The notes beneath the pieces were generated by a model that searched no databases, was not told the origin of the DNA, and saw only the letters and a list, made by a program, of their open reading frames with translations. 64,000 nt of DNA from Echinicola sp. 20G (lineage in GTDB: Bacteria; Bacteroidota; Bacteroidia; Cytophagales; Cyclobacteriaceae): assembly GCF_015533855.1 (NCBI RefSeq), contig NZ_AP024154.1, positions 5,477,501 to 5,541,500 of the forward strand. Reading direction: 5' to 3'. Each line of letters opens with the position of its first letter. The first letter of the stretch is position 1. Positions 19,525 through 29,600 of this stretch are shown piece after piece. The translations under genes and the position numbers were made by a program.

Positions 19525-19974
19525 GCTCCTACGGTCGCCGATCATCTATTATTTTTTTTTACAGGTAACGCACATTATCCTTCCTCCTGCTTCCACAAGA
19601 AAAGGATAACCAAGGATAGAACCAGTTTTGGGCTTTCCAATTACTGTACTACCATCCAGTTCCATGAGGATGTTTCCCCCGCAACGGGAGATTCATCGGT
19701 AACATTCTCCTGAGCTTTTATTACCACTTCAATTTTATTCCTTTTTTGGGGAATGCATTGTCAGGCATCTCACTGACATCCCTGTAATACACAAAGGTCC
19801 AAATACCCTTGAACGAAGTCACATCGTCCGTGCTATCTTCATGAAAATAATGTAGCTGATAGTGGTTCTCTGTTGATTTGGGTGACAGCCTGATTTCCCA
19901 ATCGTTGGTATAGCCTTGGATTTTATCCCAAAAAACAGCTAAACTAAACCTATCAAAATACACTTTGAGTGATT
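19525..19974 (-). pseudogene. Decayed gene fragment of unknown family
   Basis: Protein-like sequence continues across frames. The frame from about 19974 to 19721 gives '...VYFDRFSLAVFWDKIQG...' and '...FKGIWTFVYYRDVSEMPDNAFPKKG'. A one-base shift continues it as 'NKIEVVIKAQENVTDESPVAGETSSWNW', and another shift gives 'ELDGSTVIGKPKTGSILGYPFLVEAGG' to about 19545. At least two frameshifts and no plausible start mark it as a remnant, between the sulfatase stop and the next gene. I do not recognise the family. It is too degraded for a function. Confidence 0.5.
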
Positions 19975-21378
19975 TTACTCTAAATATTCAGGGTTCAGTT
20001 TATTGGGTAGTGGAGCATTTGTATCCTTCCACCAATCCTTTAAATCCATTAAAAGTTCTTCTGCCTTTTTGGGGTTAGCTTTTGCTAGATTGTTGCGTTC
20101 CCCAATATCTTCAGACAAGTTGTATAATTCTATCCCATGATCCTCAAAATAATAATGCAGTTTCCAATTTCCTTTTCTAATTACAGAACCAGGTCTTGTT
20201 CGAAACAAAGGGTCTCTGTTTTCATTGTCAGATCTATTATAGGCTTCTAAATATATTGGGAAATGCCAAAATAAAGGGCGTTCTAATAATTCTGCTTTCC
20301 CTTCTAAAACTAACGATAAATTATCACCATCTAAAGACAAGTTAGAATTATTAATTCCGGCATATTCTAGAACTGTTGGAAAGATATCTAGGTTCGTTAT
20401 TGGCGCATCACTTTTAGTATTGGCTTTTATCTTATCCTTAAAAACAAAGAAAAATGGTCCCCTGATTCCTCCTTCATAATAACTTCCTTTTCCTGCCCGC
20501 AATGGTTTTTGTTTAGTTAGCCCGTACAAGCCCCCATTATCTGAAGTAAAAACAATCAAGGTATTATCAAAAATTTGTTTTTCTTTTAGTTTATCAATAA
20601 GCAGACCAATGTTTCTGTCCAAATTATCCACCATAGAGGCATATTCTGGATTTCCCTGACCATTCCATGGCGCCTTTTTTTCATATTTAGGTAAAAGACT
20701 ATTTACGGGCATTATGGGCACATGAACAGCATAAGGTGAGTAGTTTAGAAAAAATGGTTTTCTCACGGAATCAATAAACGATAATGTTTTTTCCATTATC
20801 AAATCAGTTAAATACGTATTATTCCCTTTTTCAATATTAACATTTTGATAAGGTGGCTCATAACTTTTTGGCATCCCATTGTGGCCACCTCCAATATTTA
20901 TATCAAAACCATACTCTAAAGGATTGTCACTCAAATGCCATTTACCTGCATGGCAATTAACATATCCATTATCATGCAGTACCTCAGGCAAAATAGTATG
21001 GTCATTTGAGAGTGTATGTGTGTTTTCTGTTGGAATTAATTTTCTGTTTTCTGATTTCCCACGTGTGGAAGGGCTAACGGTATAGATGCCATGACGCGGT
21101 GTCCATTGTCCAGTCATAAGGCAGGCTCTACTGGGGGCACAATTTGAGGCAGCAGCATATCCATTTGTAAATACCATACCTAAACCGGAAAGATAATCTA
21201 TGTTTGGAGTTTCATAGTATTCGCTTCCCATAAAACCTACATCTTTCCAGCCCAAATCGTCAACATTTATAATAATGATATTGGGAACGGTAAAATCTTG
21301 TTTTTTGTCACATGAGCCATATAACAGTAGCATAAAAACTACCGATATCATTCGTGCTATTTTGTAAAGGTTACTCAT
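19975..21378 (-). CDS. Family S1 sulfatase lipoprotein
   Basis: This is a 467-residue formylglycine-type sulfatase. The lipoprotein signal ends LYGSC (Cys23). The metal-binding 'NIIIINVDDLGWKDVGFMGSEYYETPNID' comes first, followed by the modification motif C80-A-P-S-R. 'AGKWHL', 'FTSDNGG' and 'LRAGKGSYYEGGIRGPF' complete the active site. The C-terminal subdomain carries 'GNWKLHYYFEDHGIELYNLSEDIGERNNLA'. Cys80 needs an anaerobic or FGE-type maturase, and none is visible in the window. It probably desulfates a sugar in the target polysaccharide; regiospecificity is unknown. It is probably co-transcribed with the flanking glycosidases. Confidence 0.95.
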   Translation of the reverse strand: MSNLYKIARMISVVFMLLLYGSCDKKQDFTVPNIIIINVDDLGWKDVGFMGSEYYETPNIDYLSGLGMVFTNGYAAASNCAPSRACLMTGQWTPRHGIYTVSPSTRGKSENRKLIPTENTHTLSNDHTILPEVLHDNGYVNCHAGKWHLSDNPLEYGFDINIGGGHNGMPKSYEPPYQNVNIEKGNNTYLTDLIMEKTLSFIDSVRKPFFLNYSPYAVHVPIMPVNSLLPKYEKKAPWNGQGNPEYASMVDNLDRNIGLLIDKLKEKQIFDNTLIVFTSDNGGLYGLTKQKPLRAGKGSYYEGGIRGPFFFVFKDKIKANTKSDAPITNLDIFPTVLEYAGINNSNLSLDGDNLSLVLEGKAELLERPLFWHFPIYLEAYNRSDNENRDPLFRTRPGSVIRKGNWKLHYYFEDHGIELYNLSEDIGERNNLAKANPKKAEELLMDLKDWWKDTNAPLPNKLNPEYLE

Positions 21379-21436
21379 AAATATTCCTTTTTTATTTATT
21401 CTATAGTATTCTCTATATTTTAATCACAGATTGTTA

Positions 21437-21676
21437 CTAATAATATGTTACTGCTTCTATATCCATCGGCCTTAATAACCCGGAAGATTGCAACGGACTT
21501 TCCGGTGTGATTTTATCTGTAACTATCCAGGTATATTTTTCATCTTTTACCCGTGATTTATCCCCTATTAAATGGTTTCTCCAAAGGTTGACCACTTCAA
21601 TTCCAGCTTATTTTCTCCAGCTTTTATGGCTTCGGTAATCTTTAGGCGGTAAGGCGCCATCCAAATACCTCCCTCG
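21437..21676 (-). pseudogene. Detached C-terminal galactose-binding domain of GH106
   Basis: Immediately after the upstream stop codon, another frame reads 'INNEGGIWMAPYRLKITEAIKAGENKLE'. A one-base deletion then shifts to 'IEVVNLWRNHLIGDKSR...VTDKITPESPLQSSGLLRP', stopping at TAG 21437. This matches the C-terminal domain of the intact GH106 at 13770-17060 ('LGVLWMSPYRLDISNVL...WTNRLIGDEN...AGLIGP'). It is the severed tail of the gene next door. Confidence 0.7.
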
Positions 21677-23944
21677 TTATTGATTAGCAATAACAAACAA
21701 CGATTTCACAGCTTCTAACTGAAGTGGAATGCGGGTATAAGTCTCTCCATTTCTTTTTTCAAATGAAGATGTCAAGTTTCTATTGATTGAACCCGTATGT
21801 GGATTCCATATTTCAGGTGCTAGCTCACCACGAAGTAATACATCAGTTGTAATGGTTTCGTTACTGGAATTGGTAAAAAAGTAAATATGTCGACCACCAT
21901 TAACCTTATGGACATAATTAAATTTACCCATATCGGTTTTTAAAACCGGATTTTCCTCAAAAGTCACATCCGCTGCATCACTGTGTTTGTCCAAGATTAC
22001 CTCCAGCTTAGATGCATCGGGATTTGGAATAAATAGCGCCTTGCCTCCTGTTGCATTTTGGGATTTTATTGTTTCACTCAACTCACCTTGCCGGGTCGGA
22101 TCCAAACCAAAAATCTCCTTGACCAGTGATATCACCTGGTCATCATTTCCAATAGTGGCCGACTTAAACGGCAACATGGTAGTAGCGATAAGTGTCCCGC
22201 CATTATCATAAAATTGCTTCACTTTTTTAAGCGTAGCATATGTAATCACTTTGCTTCCGGTAAGAATAAGCGTATGGTATGCTTGGTGGTTTTCGTCGTT
22301 GTTCAATTTTATTTTACCCTCCTCAATCGTGTACTTTTCATCAAGGAGCAGTTCTGGATGGACAAAGGTAAAATCACGACGGATATCATTGGTCAGCCAT
22401 CCACTGACGGTTTGGTAATCGGTTTCAGGAGCTACGTAAAACCCTTGGCGTATACTGTCAGGATTATCAAAACGGAACCATCCTGCCAAGCCCTCAAATG
22501 GATAAAGTACGGCAATCTCGCTAACCCGTCTTCCGCCTCTAAGTAACATACTGGCACGCCCTACAAAATTGGAGTAAGCAGGAAGTGCAGGAGCCAATTT
22601 CTCACTATATGGCGAAACCAATGGTGGTATGTAAACTTTCTCAGGATTATACCACATGCCGTGAGGAATGACCATATTGACACCTCGTGCAAATAAATCC
22701 ATCATGGCTCTATACAGCATCAATGAGTCAAATGAGTTCTCTTTGTAAGCTCCATAAATTTCTGTGGCCACTAATGGACGGTCATAATAATCGGCTGCAG
22801 AGCTAATAAGCTTATGTCCGTTTTGACCAAACTGATAACCAATAATAGCATCGGTTAAAGGTATTTGGGTATACCGATAAAATTTAAAAATGTCGGCATT
22901 CATATCTATGGGTGTGGGATCGTAATTTCCCGGTGGATGGCCGGTACTATTAAGGCCATTGGCTTCATTCCATTGCCCTACCAGTTTGGGGAACCCTTCA
23001 GCCAATAATTCGGCGCGTGTTCTGAAAAAAGCGTTTCTTACAGCCTCGGTTTCCGGCCCAATATCCTCCCATAATGCGGGGTAATAGGGACGCGGGTCAA
23101 AACCATTCAGCTCTTCAAACTTTTGATTAAAAGAAGTCGTCCAGTTACGGGGATGACGCCAAAAACCCACATCGTCGAAAAAGGTGGTTTTAATGGTGTT
23201 GCCAAAATACTGACCAAAACGCGCTTTGTACTTTTCATAAGTCTCATTAATCATATGGCGCACTGCAACAGTGTCCATAAAATCCATGCACAGGTACTTC
23301 TTGTGAAAACTGTCCTTCATTAAAGGAAAGAACATTATTTTCCAATTACCTTCTGGAACCTTCCACTGTAGCACCCCATCCTTTGCAAAAGGACTTATTT
23401 CAATGCGTTCATTAGTTCGTTCATTGGTAGCCACTGCGGCCATTAATTGGATACCAGGAATACTATCACTAAAAAGTACAGGGCCTTTCACCTTATATTC
23501 GATTTTATCCAACCTTTTCATGGTGTGGTTTGGATACTTTTCTTCCATTTTTCCCCCGGCCATACCACTCGGAAAATCATTATCGTCGTACAATACGATT
23601 TCCATATCCAATTCCTCTGCAATTTTGATCATATCCTGGTAACGCTCAAAATATTCCTCCGAAAGGAAATTAGGCGAAGTCCCTGGCTTGCTCGGACTTT
23701 TTTCGGCCAAGGGCAATAAACTCACTCCTGAAAAACCGGCCTCTTTCGCATCTATCATTTGCTGTCGGATCCCTTGGGTAGTAAGCTCCCCGTTAATATG
23801 CCAGAAAGGCATGGGCCTGTAACGGCCAGGAGGATTTGCAAAATCCTGTTCTATTTTGTTTTGACAGGAGAACATCGCCATCAAAACAAAGCTCGCTAAA
23901 ATTGCATTTAATAATCTGCCTTTTTTCTCTTCCATTGGTATCAA
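21677..23944 (-). CDS. GH106-like glycoside hydrolase lipoprotein, C-terminally truncated
   Basis: This is a 755-residue lipoprotein (signal ending MAMFSC, Cys27; the start could be the Met at residue 4). It has the GH106-type opening 'FANPPGRYRPMPFWHINGELTTQGIRQQMIDAKEAGFSG', then 'TTFFDDVGFWRHPRNWTTSF' (a DS/DDxG-type catalytic region), 'VATEIYGAY' and a class I amidotransferase-like domain ('ILTGSKVITYATLKKVKQFYDNGG'). It ends '...LEAVKSLFVIANQ', where intact GH106 proteins continue into a galactose-binding domain. That domain survives only as an out-of-frame remnant (21437-21676). The catalytic part is complete, so activity is possible but uncertain. It lies 50 bp downstream of a GH78-like gene. 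Confidence 0.82.
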   Translation of the reverse strand: MIPMEEKKGRLLNAILASFVLMAMFSCQNKIEQDFANPPGRYRPMPFWHINGELTTQGIRQQMIDAKEAGFSGVSLLPLAEKSPSKPGTSPNFLSEEYFERYQDMIKIAEELDMEIVLYDDNDFPSGMAGGKMEEKYPNHTMKRLDKIEYKVKGPVLFSDSIPGIQLMAAVATNERTNERIEISPFAKDGVLQWKVPEGNWKIMFFPLMKDSFHKKYLCMDFMDTVAVRHMINETYEKYKARFGQYFGNTIKTTFFDDVGFWRHPRNWTTSFNQKFEELNGFDPRPYYPALWEDIGPETEAVRNAFFRTRAELLAEGFPKLVGQWNEANGLNSTGHPPGNYDPTPIDMNADIFKFYRYTQIPLTDAIIGYQFGQNGHKLISSAADYYDRPLVATEIYGAYKENSFDSLMLYRAMMDLFARGVNMVIPHGMWYNPEKVYIPPLVSPYSEKLAPALPAYSNFVGRASMLLRGGRRVSEIAVLYPFEGLAGWFRFDNPDSIRQGFYVAPETDYQTVSGWLTNDIRRDFTFVHPELLLDEKYTIEEGKIKLNNDENHQAYHTLILTGSKVITYATLKKVKQFYDNGGTLIATTMLPFKSATIGNDDQVISLVKEIFGLDPTRQGELSETIKSQNATGGKALFIPNPDASKLEVILDKHSDAADVTFEENPVLKTDMGKFNYVHKVNGGRHIYFFTNSSNETITTDVLLRGELAPEIWNPHTGSINRNLTSSFEKRNGETYTRIPLQLEAVKSLFVIANQ

Positions 23945-23994
23945 ATGGTTTTACCCTCTTCCTATTTTTACATTTATCGAGGAAGAAGGTTGGA

Positions 23995-26322
23995 TCAATC
24001 CATTGCCTTAATTTTCCATACACCAGGTTTTACTTCAAGACTTATAAACTCATCATCTGCCTGGATAAAATTCACCTGAGGAACCTTGTTCTTGAATTGT
24101 CCTTCCTTCCAGACTACTTTTCCATTCACACTTATCCGCCCTTTTGCCGGGATGAAAATAGTAGCTGTTGTTTGAGCTGGTGAGGTAAGGTCTAGGATAT
24201 AATTACCATCATTTTTATCAACTTCAAGCATGATATCCCCCTTCACACTGGGCACTATTTGCTTTACATGAGTGAGATGGGCCATATTAGGCTTAACTTC
24301 GTATTTGCTCCAAGCTACGTCAGTTGCCTTAATACCGGCAATATATCTTGACAGCACATAATTGGGAGCGTTCCACGCATGGTTATAGGTACCCCGCAAT
24401 TGAGGATGGTACTTTTCGTACAAGGTCGTCAGCCAATCCATCTTCACTTGGCTTTCGTAGCGTTGGCGCATACGCGACAAACCTTTATCGTATTGTCCAG
24501 TGAGCATGATGGCCTCTTCGGCCATCCACTCCATATGCGGACTGGCTTTTTGGACCGGGATCAACACACTATCCACCAAGGTGTCAAAATGCTTTTCGTT
24601 AGCCAGACCGCTAATGATGGCCAATGCACTGGTCCGTTCCTCGATGGGCATATTCGCTCTCCCATAATAAGTCCCCTGCCAATATTCACCTTCGAAGGTC
24701 TCTTTGATACTGAGGATGCGTTTGGTATACCATGCTATATCCTCGTTTTTGTTTAAAGTTACCGCCATCTTTTTAGCAGCCTTTAAAGCCATATAGTACA
24801 AGATCACATTTACAGGGACTGGATCAGGATCTACACCCCAATCAACCCAATTGGCATAGCCCTGACGATGTTCCGGCAGACCATTGGGCTTCATTTCCCA
24901 GAGTTTCAAATAGCTCAATACAGCAGGGTAGGCAGTTTCTAGCGTGGATTGGTCTCCTGTATTGTAATAATAACTCCATATGCCCTGATCGATATATTGG
25001 AGGCTTTGACCTGTCAGTTCACTACTTGCCCCGCGATATGCACCAAATCCCGGTGCCAAACCTTGAATGGTATCACCAGCACTATAGGCAATGGTATTAT
25101 CAATGGCTTTTTTAAGTAATAAGCGACCGGGTTTATCCAAGGTATAAAACACAGCCCCAGTTTGATCGGCCACATCACCTATCCATAGACCACGTTCCCT
25201 ATCGGGACAATCCATATAATTATCACGGGCGCACACATAAAGCGTATTTCTGGCCATCCACCAAAGCCGGGTATAGAAATCGTCATTACATTGGAATACA
25301 CCTGTCATTTCACCCACTCCTGTCCAACGATATTTCAACTCCAGTACTTCCACTCCTATTGGAATAGTGTACTCTACCGAATGGCCATTGAACCAAGTAA
25401 ATCCCTCAAATTCCTGCTCTCCTTCTCTCGTGATGTATTTTGATTGTAAAAGATTAAAGTCATTATCTGTATCGATAACAATAGTATCCCCTGCTATACT
25501 TTTTACTTTCAGATAGGGGGTAATTTGCTGGTTAAAGGGGAGTTTTGCACTCAGTACCACAGCACTGTCCGTTGTGTTCTTGTAAGGAAGGCTGAGCTTC
25601 CATTCACCTTGTTCTATATGGATAGATGTATAGTCGGATAGACCGCGATCGTTCCACTGAGGAATGGCCCGTTTCACCATATCTCCCCATGGTTTGGTAT
25701 TGGCCTTTCCTTTTTCGATTGGTGTTGGCCAGTTGCTGTCGTCAAAAGCGGGGGTGTACCAAGCTTGGTCCGTCCAGTCGGCCATTGCTTTTCTGGCATC
25801 AAATCTTACATTATAAGCATTCACCCGATTGGCAGAACCACCACCTCCCCCGCTATTGGGATCATAGGCCGGGTGAATGTTCATTTTCCAAGATGTATTC
25901 GTATTCAGATCTTCTTCCCACTCGGCTGCTACATAGAGGCCTCCACAGCCACTATCTTCATGGGTCTTTCGGGTACGTCCCCAGTACCAAACCAAAATAG
26001 CAATTGTATTTTGTCCTTTTTTTAGATATGGAGCCAAATCAATTGGGTCATAATAAATGGTATTTGGGGCTGCTCCGCGGGCCAATCCGCCTTCGAACAA
26101 CACCATCTCTCCATTTATCCATAGCCAATATTTCGTATCCGCCGCTATTTTTGTCAGGGCCTTATTGGGAACTTTTTCAAGATCGATTGTTTTTCTGAAT
26201 GCCATCCATGAATTGGCAGGACCTTCTTCCTCTTGCCATATCCATTTGGGATCACCCGAATTCTGCGAAAATGCAAGGGATAAATTAATGAACAGTACTA
26301 GAAATAAAATTGCTTTTTTCAC
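23995..26322 (-). CDS. GH78-like alpha-L-rhamnosidase
   Basis: This is a 775-residue secreted protein (signal ending SLAFSQ, residue 19). The layout is the same as the paralogue at 17126-19510: 'WMAFRKTIDLE...AADTKYWLWINGEMVLFEGGLARGA', a beta region, an (alpha/alpha)6 barrel with D371-CPDR-E376-RGLWIGD, then 'NHAWNAPNYVLSRYIAGI' and a C-terminal beta domain. It is first in a probable operon with the GH106-like, sulfatase, second GH78-like and GH106 genes. A strong copy of the two-block element lies about 120-150 bp upstream of its start. Confidence 0.9.
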   Translation of the reverse strand: MKKAILFLVLFINLSLAFSQNSGDPKWIWQEEEGPANSWMAFRKTIDLEKVPNKALTKIAADTKYWLWINGEMVLFEGGLARGAAPNTIYYDPIDLAPYLKKGQNTIAILVWYWGRTRKTHEDSGCGGLYVAAEWEEDLNTNTSWKMNIHPAYDPNSGGGGGSANRVNAYNVRFDARKAMADWTDQAWYTPAFDDSNWPTPIEKGKANTKPWGDMVKRAIPQWNDRGLSDYTSIHIEQGEWKLSLPYKNTTDSAVVLSAKLPFNQQITPYLKVKSIAGDTIVIDTDNDFNLLQSKYITREGEQEFEGFTWFNGHSVEYTIPIGVEVLELKYRWTGVGEMTGVFQCNDDFYTRLWWMARNTLYVCARDNYMDCPDRERGLWIGDVADQTGAVFYTLDKPGRLLLKKAIDNTIAYSAGDTIQGLAPGFGAYRGASSELTGQSLQYIDQGIWSYYYNTGDQSTLETAYPAVLSYLKLWEMKPNGLPEHRQGYANWVDWGVDPDPVPVNVILYYMALKAAKKMAVTLNKNEDIAWYTKRILSIKETFEGEYWQGTYYGRANMPIEERTSALAIISGLANEKHFDTLVDSVLIPVQKASPHMEWMAEEAIMLTGQYDKGLSRMRQRYESQVKMDWLTTLYEKYHPQLRGTYNHAWNAPNYVLSRYIAGIKATDVAWSKYEVKPNMAHLTHVKQIVPSVKGDIMLEVDKNDGNYILDLTSPAQTTATIFIPAKGRISVNGKVVWKEGQFKNKVPQVNFIQADDEFISLEVKPGVWKIKAMD

Positions 26323-26443
26323 TTTTTATGAATTTTATTAATTGGCTCATTGAAAATATTACAGTTAACTTTTCCTTTTGCCGTTATGATTTGACAGAAA
26401 TCGGCCAAATTGGGAACTATATGAACCCAAGTATCTTGAACTT

Positions 26444-26490
26444 AATGTTAATCAATATTATGAAGTTGATTATCCTGCTTCATACTAGGT
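26444..26490 (-). promoter_or_regulatory. Two-block locus element, copy 4
   Basis: 26472-26490 reads ATCCTGCTTCATACTAGGT, identical to copy 2. 26444-26453 reads AATGTTAATC, with an 18-bp spacer. It is oriented towards the gene that starts at 26322. Confidence 0.7.
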
Positions 26491-26520
26491 CTATTTGAAA
26501 TGAGCCAAGCTCGATTCATA

Positions 26521-26567
26521 AAAAATAAAAAGGTAAAAGGACCTCCTTACTTAAACAGGAGGCCCTT
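26521..26567 (-). terminator. Intrinsic terminator of the T9SS multi-CBM gene
   Basis: AAGGACCTCCT (26537-26547) pairs with AGGAGGCCCTT (26557-26567), with one mismatch. On the minus strand the stem is followed by a T-rich stretch (26521-26536). It starts 61 bp past the stop codon at 26628. Confidence 0.75.
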
Positions 26568-26627
26568 CTGGATTCAAACCTTACCAATCTCCAAAATAAG
26601 AGTCTAAAAAGTATATCATAGGTTTAT

Positions 26628-29600
26628 TTATTTTATAATTAGCTTTTGATAATATTTTTCCCCGGATTGATCAATCGCCGTAATGACGTATACACCACTT
26701 CTGAAGACATCTCCTTTGGATAAATGAAGCATTTGCTCAGATACTGCTCTGTTATAAACCAATCCCCCCACTCTATTATGGATGAATACTTGGACTGTCC
26801 CCATTTCACCAAAATCAATAGTAAAATCCTTAATGGTGGGATTAGGATATACTACCAATTCGTGTTGACCACCAGAGGAAGTTGCACTATCCTCATTGAC
26901 AAATAAAGTCCTCTCTTCTGAACGGGAAGTGCAGTTGCCATTTACAGAATACACTACTTCATTATCGATTACGGGTATAGCTTCATCAACCGGAACAGTA
27001 ACAGTTACCTGCTCAAGGACCTTATTCTGATAATTGTCCTCCAAGGCAAGTACAATGGTGTATACCCTGCCATCTCCTGTACCGGATCTTTCCTGCATTA
27101 AGTCCACAGTGCTGCAATTTGGACCGATAACAATATCATTTAAAGTGTTCCCGTCTTCATCAGCATTTTCTGCTTCATCAGAACTTACCGACAAAATAAC
27201 TACATCATCAATATTTAAATCTGCACAATTATCTGAAACCGAACCAACAAAATCAGCAACATTAAACGTTCGATATTTGTGGTTAGGAGGCCATATGGCA
27301 ATGCTCTCTGTTGCAAGGTTGATCACGGGTGCGATGGTATCAAGAACTGTCACAATAGCCCTACAAGAGGCTGAATTATTATAGGGATCGGTAACCGTTA
27401 AAACAACGTCATTGGCACCAATATTTCCACATGTAAAGTTGGTCTGCGATGCTGAAAAAGAGACGACACCGCTCAAATCGGTACTACCACCATCCAGCTC
27501 CTCAGCCGAAATAAGGGCATTCCCCTCTTCGTCCAAATACACTGTGATGTTATTACAAACAACACTTGGAGCTGTCCGATCTACCACCTCAACAGCAACC
27601 CCCTCAGAAACGGAGCTGATACGCTGATCATCATATGCGACAGCATCTATGACAAAACTTCCTACTTCTGAAGCCGTCCAGGTTACATCAAATGGAGCTG
27701 ATTTGGTTTGAGCATAAAGTTTCTTATCCAACCTATAGTCAATCTGGGTTATGGAACCGTCATCTATTGCATTGGCTTCTAATACTGTACTTTCTCCCAA
27801 TTCTATGGTACTATTATTAAGCGGATTTCCCATAACAACTGTAGGAGCTTGATTTACCACTCCCCACACCTCCAGCTCAGTCACCGAATTCCAAGAACTT
27901 GCAGAGTTTCCGTGACCAACATAACGAACATACCTGGCATCCACCGGGTTGGAGAGGGCAAAATCCTCTAAACCGGTCGTCGATCCACTTGACGCTACAT
28001 TCGTCAAAACATCTGTCCAACTAATTCCATCAGTAGATACCTGAATATCAAAGTAAGATTTTCGACGATCTCCACTAAGGAAGGCAGCCCTGATGCTACC
28101 TATATGAAAGGTTTCGCATAAATCCATGGTCAGGGTCTCCCCATCCCCACTCGATGACCATCGTGTCCCCAATTTACCATCGGCAACATTGCCCGGGACG
28201 TTTGGAGCCTGGGAGGAGCTAGCTGTAATATTACATGCATCGAGTTTTTCTTCCGCGACATCACAGCCAGTGCTTGAAAACAATACCGTTTTCTCCCCAG
28301 TATTGCTCTCATCATCAGTAGCAATAGCGGTAAGTTCATAGCTCCCCCCTTCTGGTAAGGAAAAGGTAAACTCATAGGGCATTTCATCAGCCCTTCCCAA
28401 TGATATGCCATCAAGCAACAGCTCTACATTAGCGATATTCCCATTAATATCTACTGCATCTACCTTAACGGTTATGGACTGATTTTCACATAGTTGTTCC
28501 GGTAAGTTGATTTCATTTACGATAGGACTGCTGGCAGGGCCTGTCTTTGTAAACTTGAACTCCTTAAAGAAAAACAACCAGCTGGTAGTACCATCACGTG
28601 GAGTAAATATCATTTGAAGACTGGCATTGCTCATGTTTTCAGGGATGATAATTCCCGAGGCTGTATACCATTCATAATCGCTAAAATTGGCTCCAGTTCC
28701 AGTGATCACCACATCACCAAGGTCCTTACCGTCCAAGAGCAACTTAATATTGGCGCTTTTCCCAATTCGTGAGGCGGCTAAAAATGACACTTCATATTGC
28801 CCCGAATCAACGGATTCAAAGGTATAGGAAAGCCATTCTCCATCCCGGATACCACTCACTGCAAAATCTCCCTGAACAGCATCAATTTCCACGTCTTCCT
28901 TTCCGGCTATAGCCCGCCGGGGATTTCGTTCCTCTGGAAGACCTCGCTCGTATCCCACGTTAAAGTCATGATAAGCGGCTCCTTCGCCTCCAATATCAAA
29001 ATGCCATGCTTGAGTTGTTCCTGGAATAGTCAAATTGGTGTAGGGCATACGGTTCACCACCTTTAATTCAAACCTTTTATAGGCCTTGTTATTTTGATCA
29101 TCCTCAGTCACAATTTCCATGGAGTACACGCCCTCCGGCAAATTACTTAATTGGGCTGCGTCCTGGTCCTCATCATTCCAGGAGTAGGGAGCACTGGAAT
29201 CTCGCCTGACAAAATTGCCATTGATATATAAATCAGCATATTCTATGTTTTCTCCGTTTACAGGAGTAATATTGGATACTACTACGATTTTGCCGGGAGC
29301 AGTGATTATATCGTACTCCCCATTACTATTGAGCGAGGGGGTATTGATCTCAATGGTTGGAGCTCCCTGCAATTTAAAGTCATAAGTGAACAAGTAGAAC
29401 TGAGGCCTAGTAATCCCCGAGGGATGATCAAAAGTAAAGGTTATCTCTTGCAAACCTTCATCAAACCAAATGCTATCCATATTTACCTTAGGATTTTCCG
29501 TAAAGTCGGGCAAGGCTGGTTGGTCCGGGTCATTGGTAATGGTGGTAAACCGACCTACTTCGGTCAGGGCACCAAATGTTCCTTTGTTTAGAATTATAGT

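Larger units (their letters stand above)
26323..26627. other. Intergenic spacer with regulatory element and terminator
   Basis: This 305-bp spacer carries copy 4 of the two-block element (26444-26490) and the terminator of the T9SS protein gene (26521-26567). I see nothing else. Confidence 0.75.

Noticed and set aside
19721..19963. An independent 80-residue gene
   Set aside because: Its start would be a GTG in the middle of protein-like sequence, and the similarity to coding sequence continues past its stop in another frame. It is treated as part of a decayed gene.
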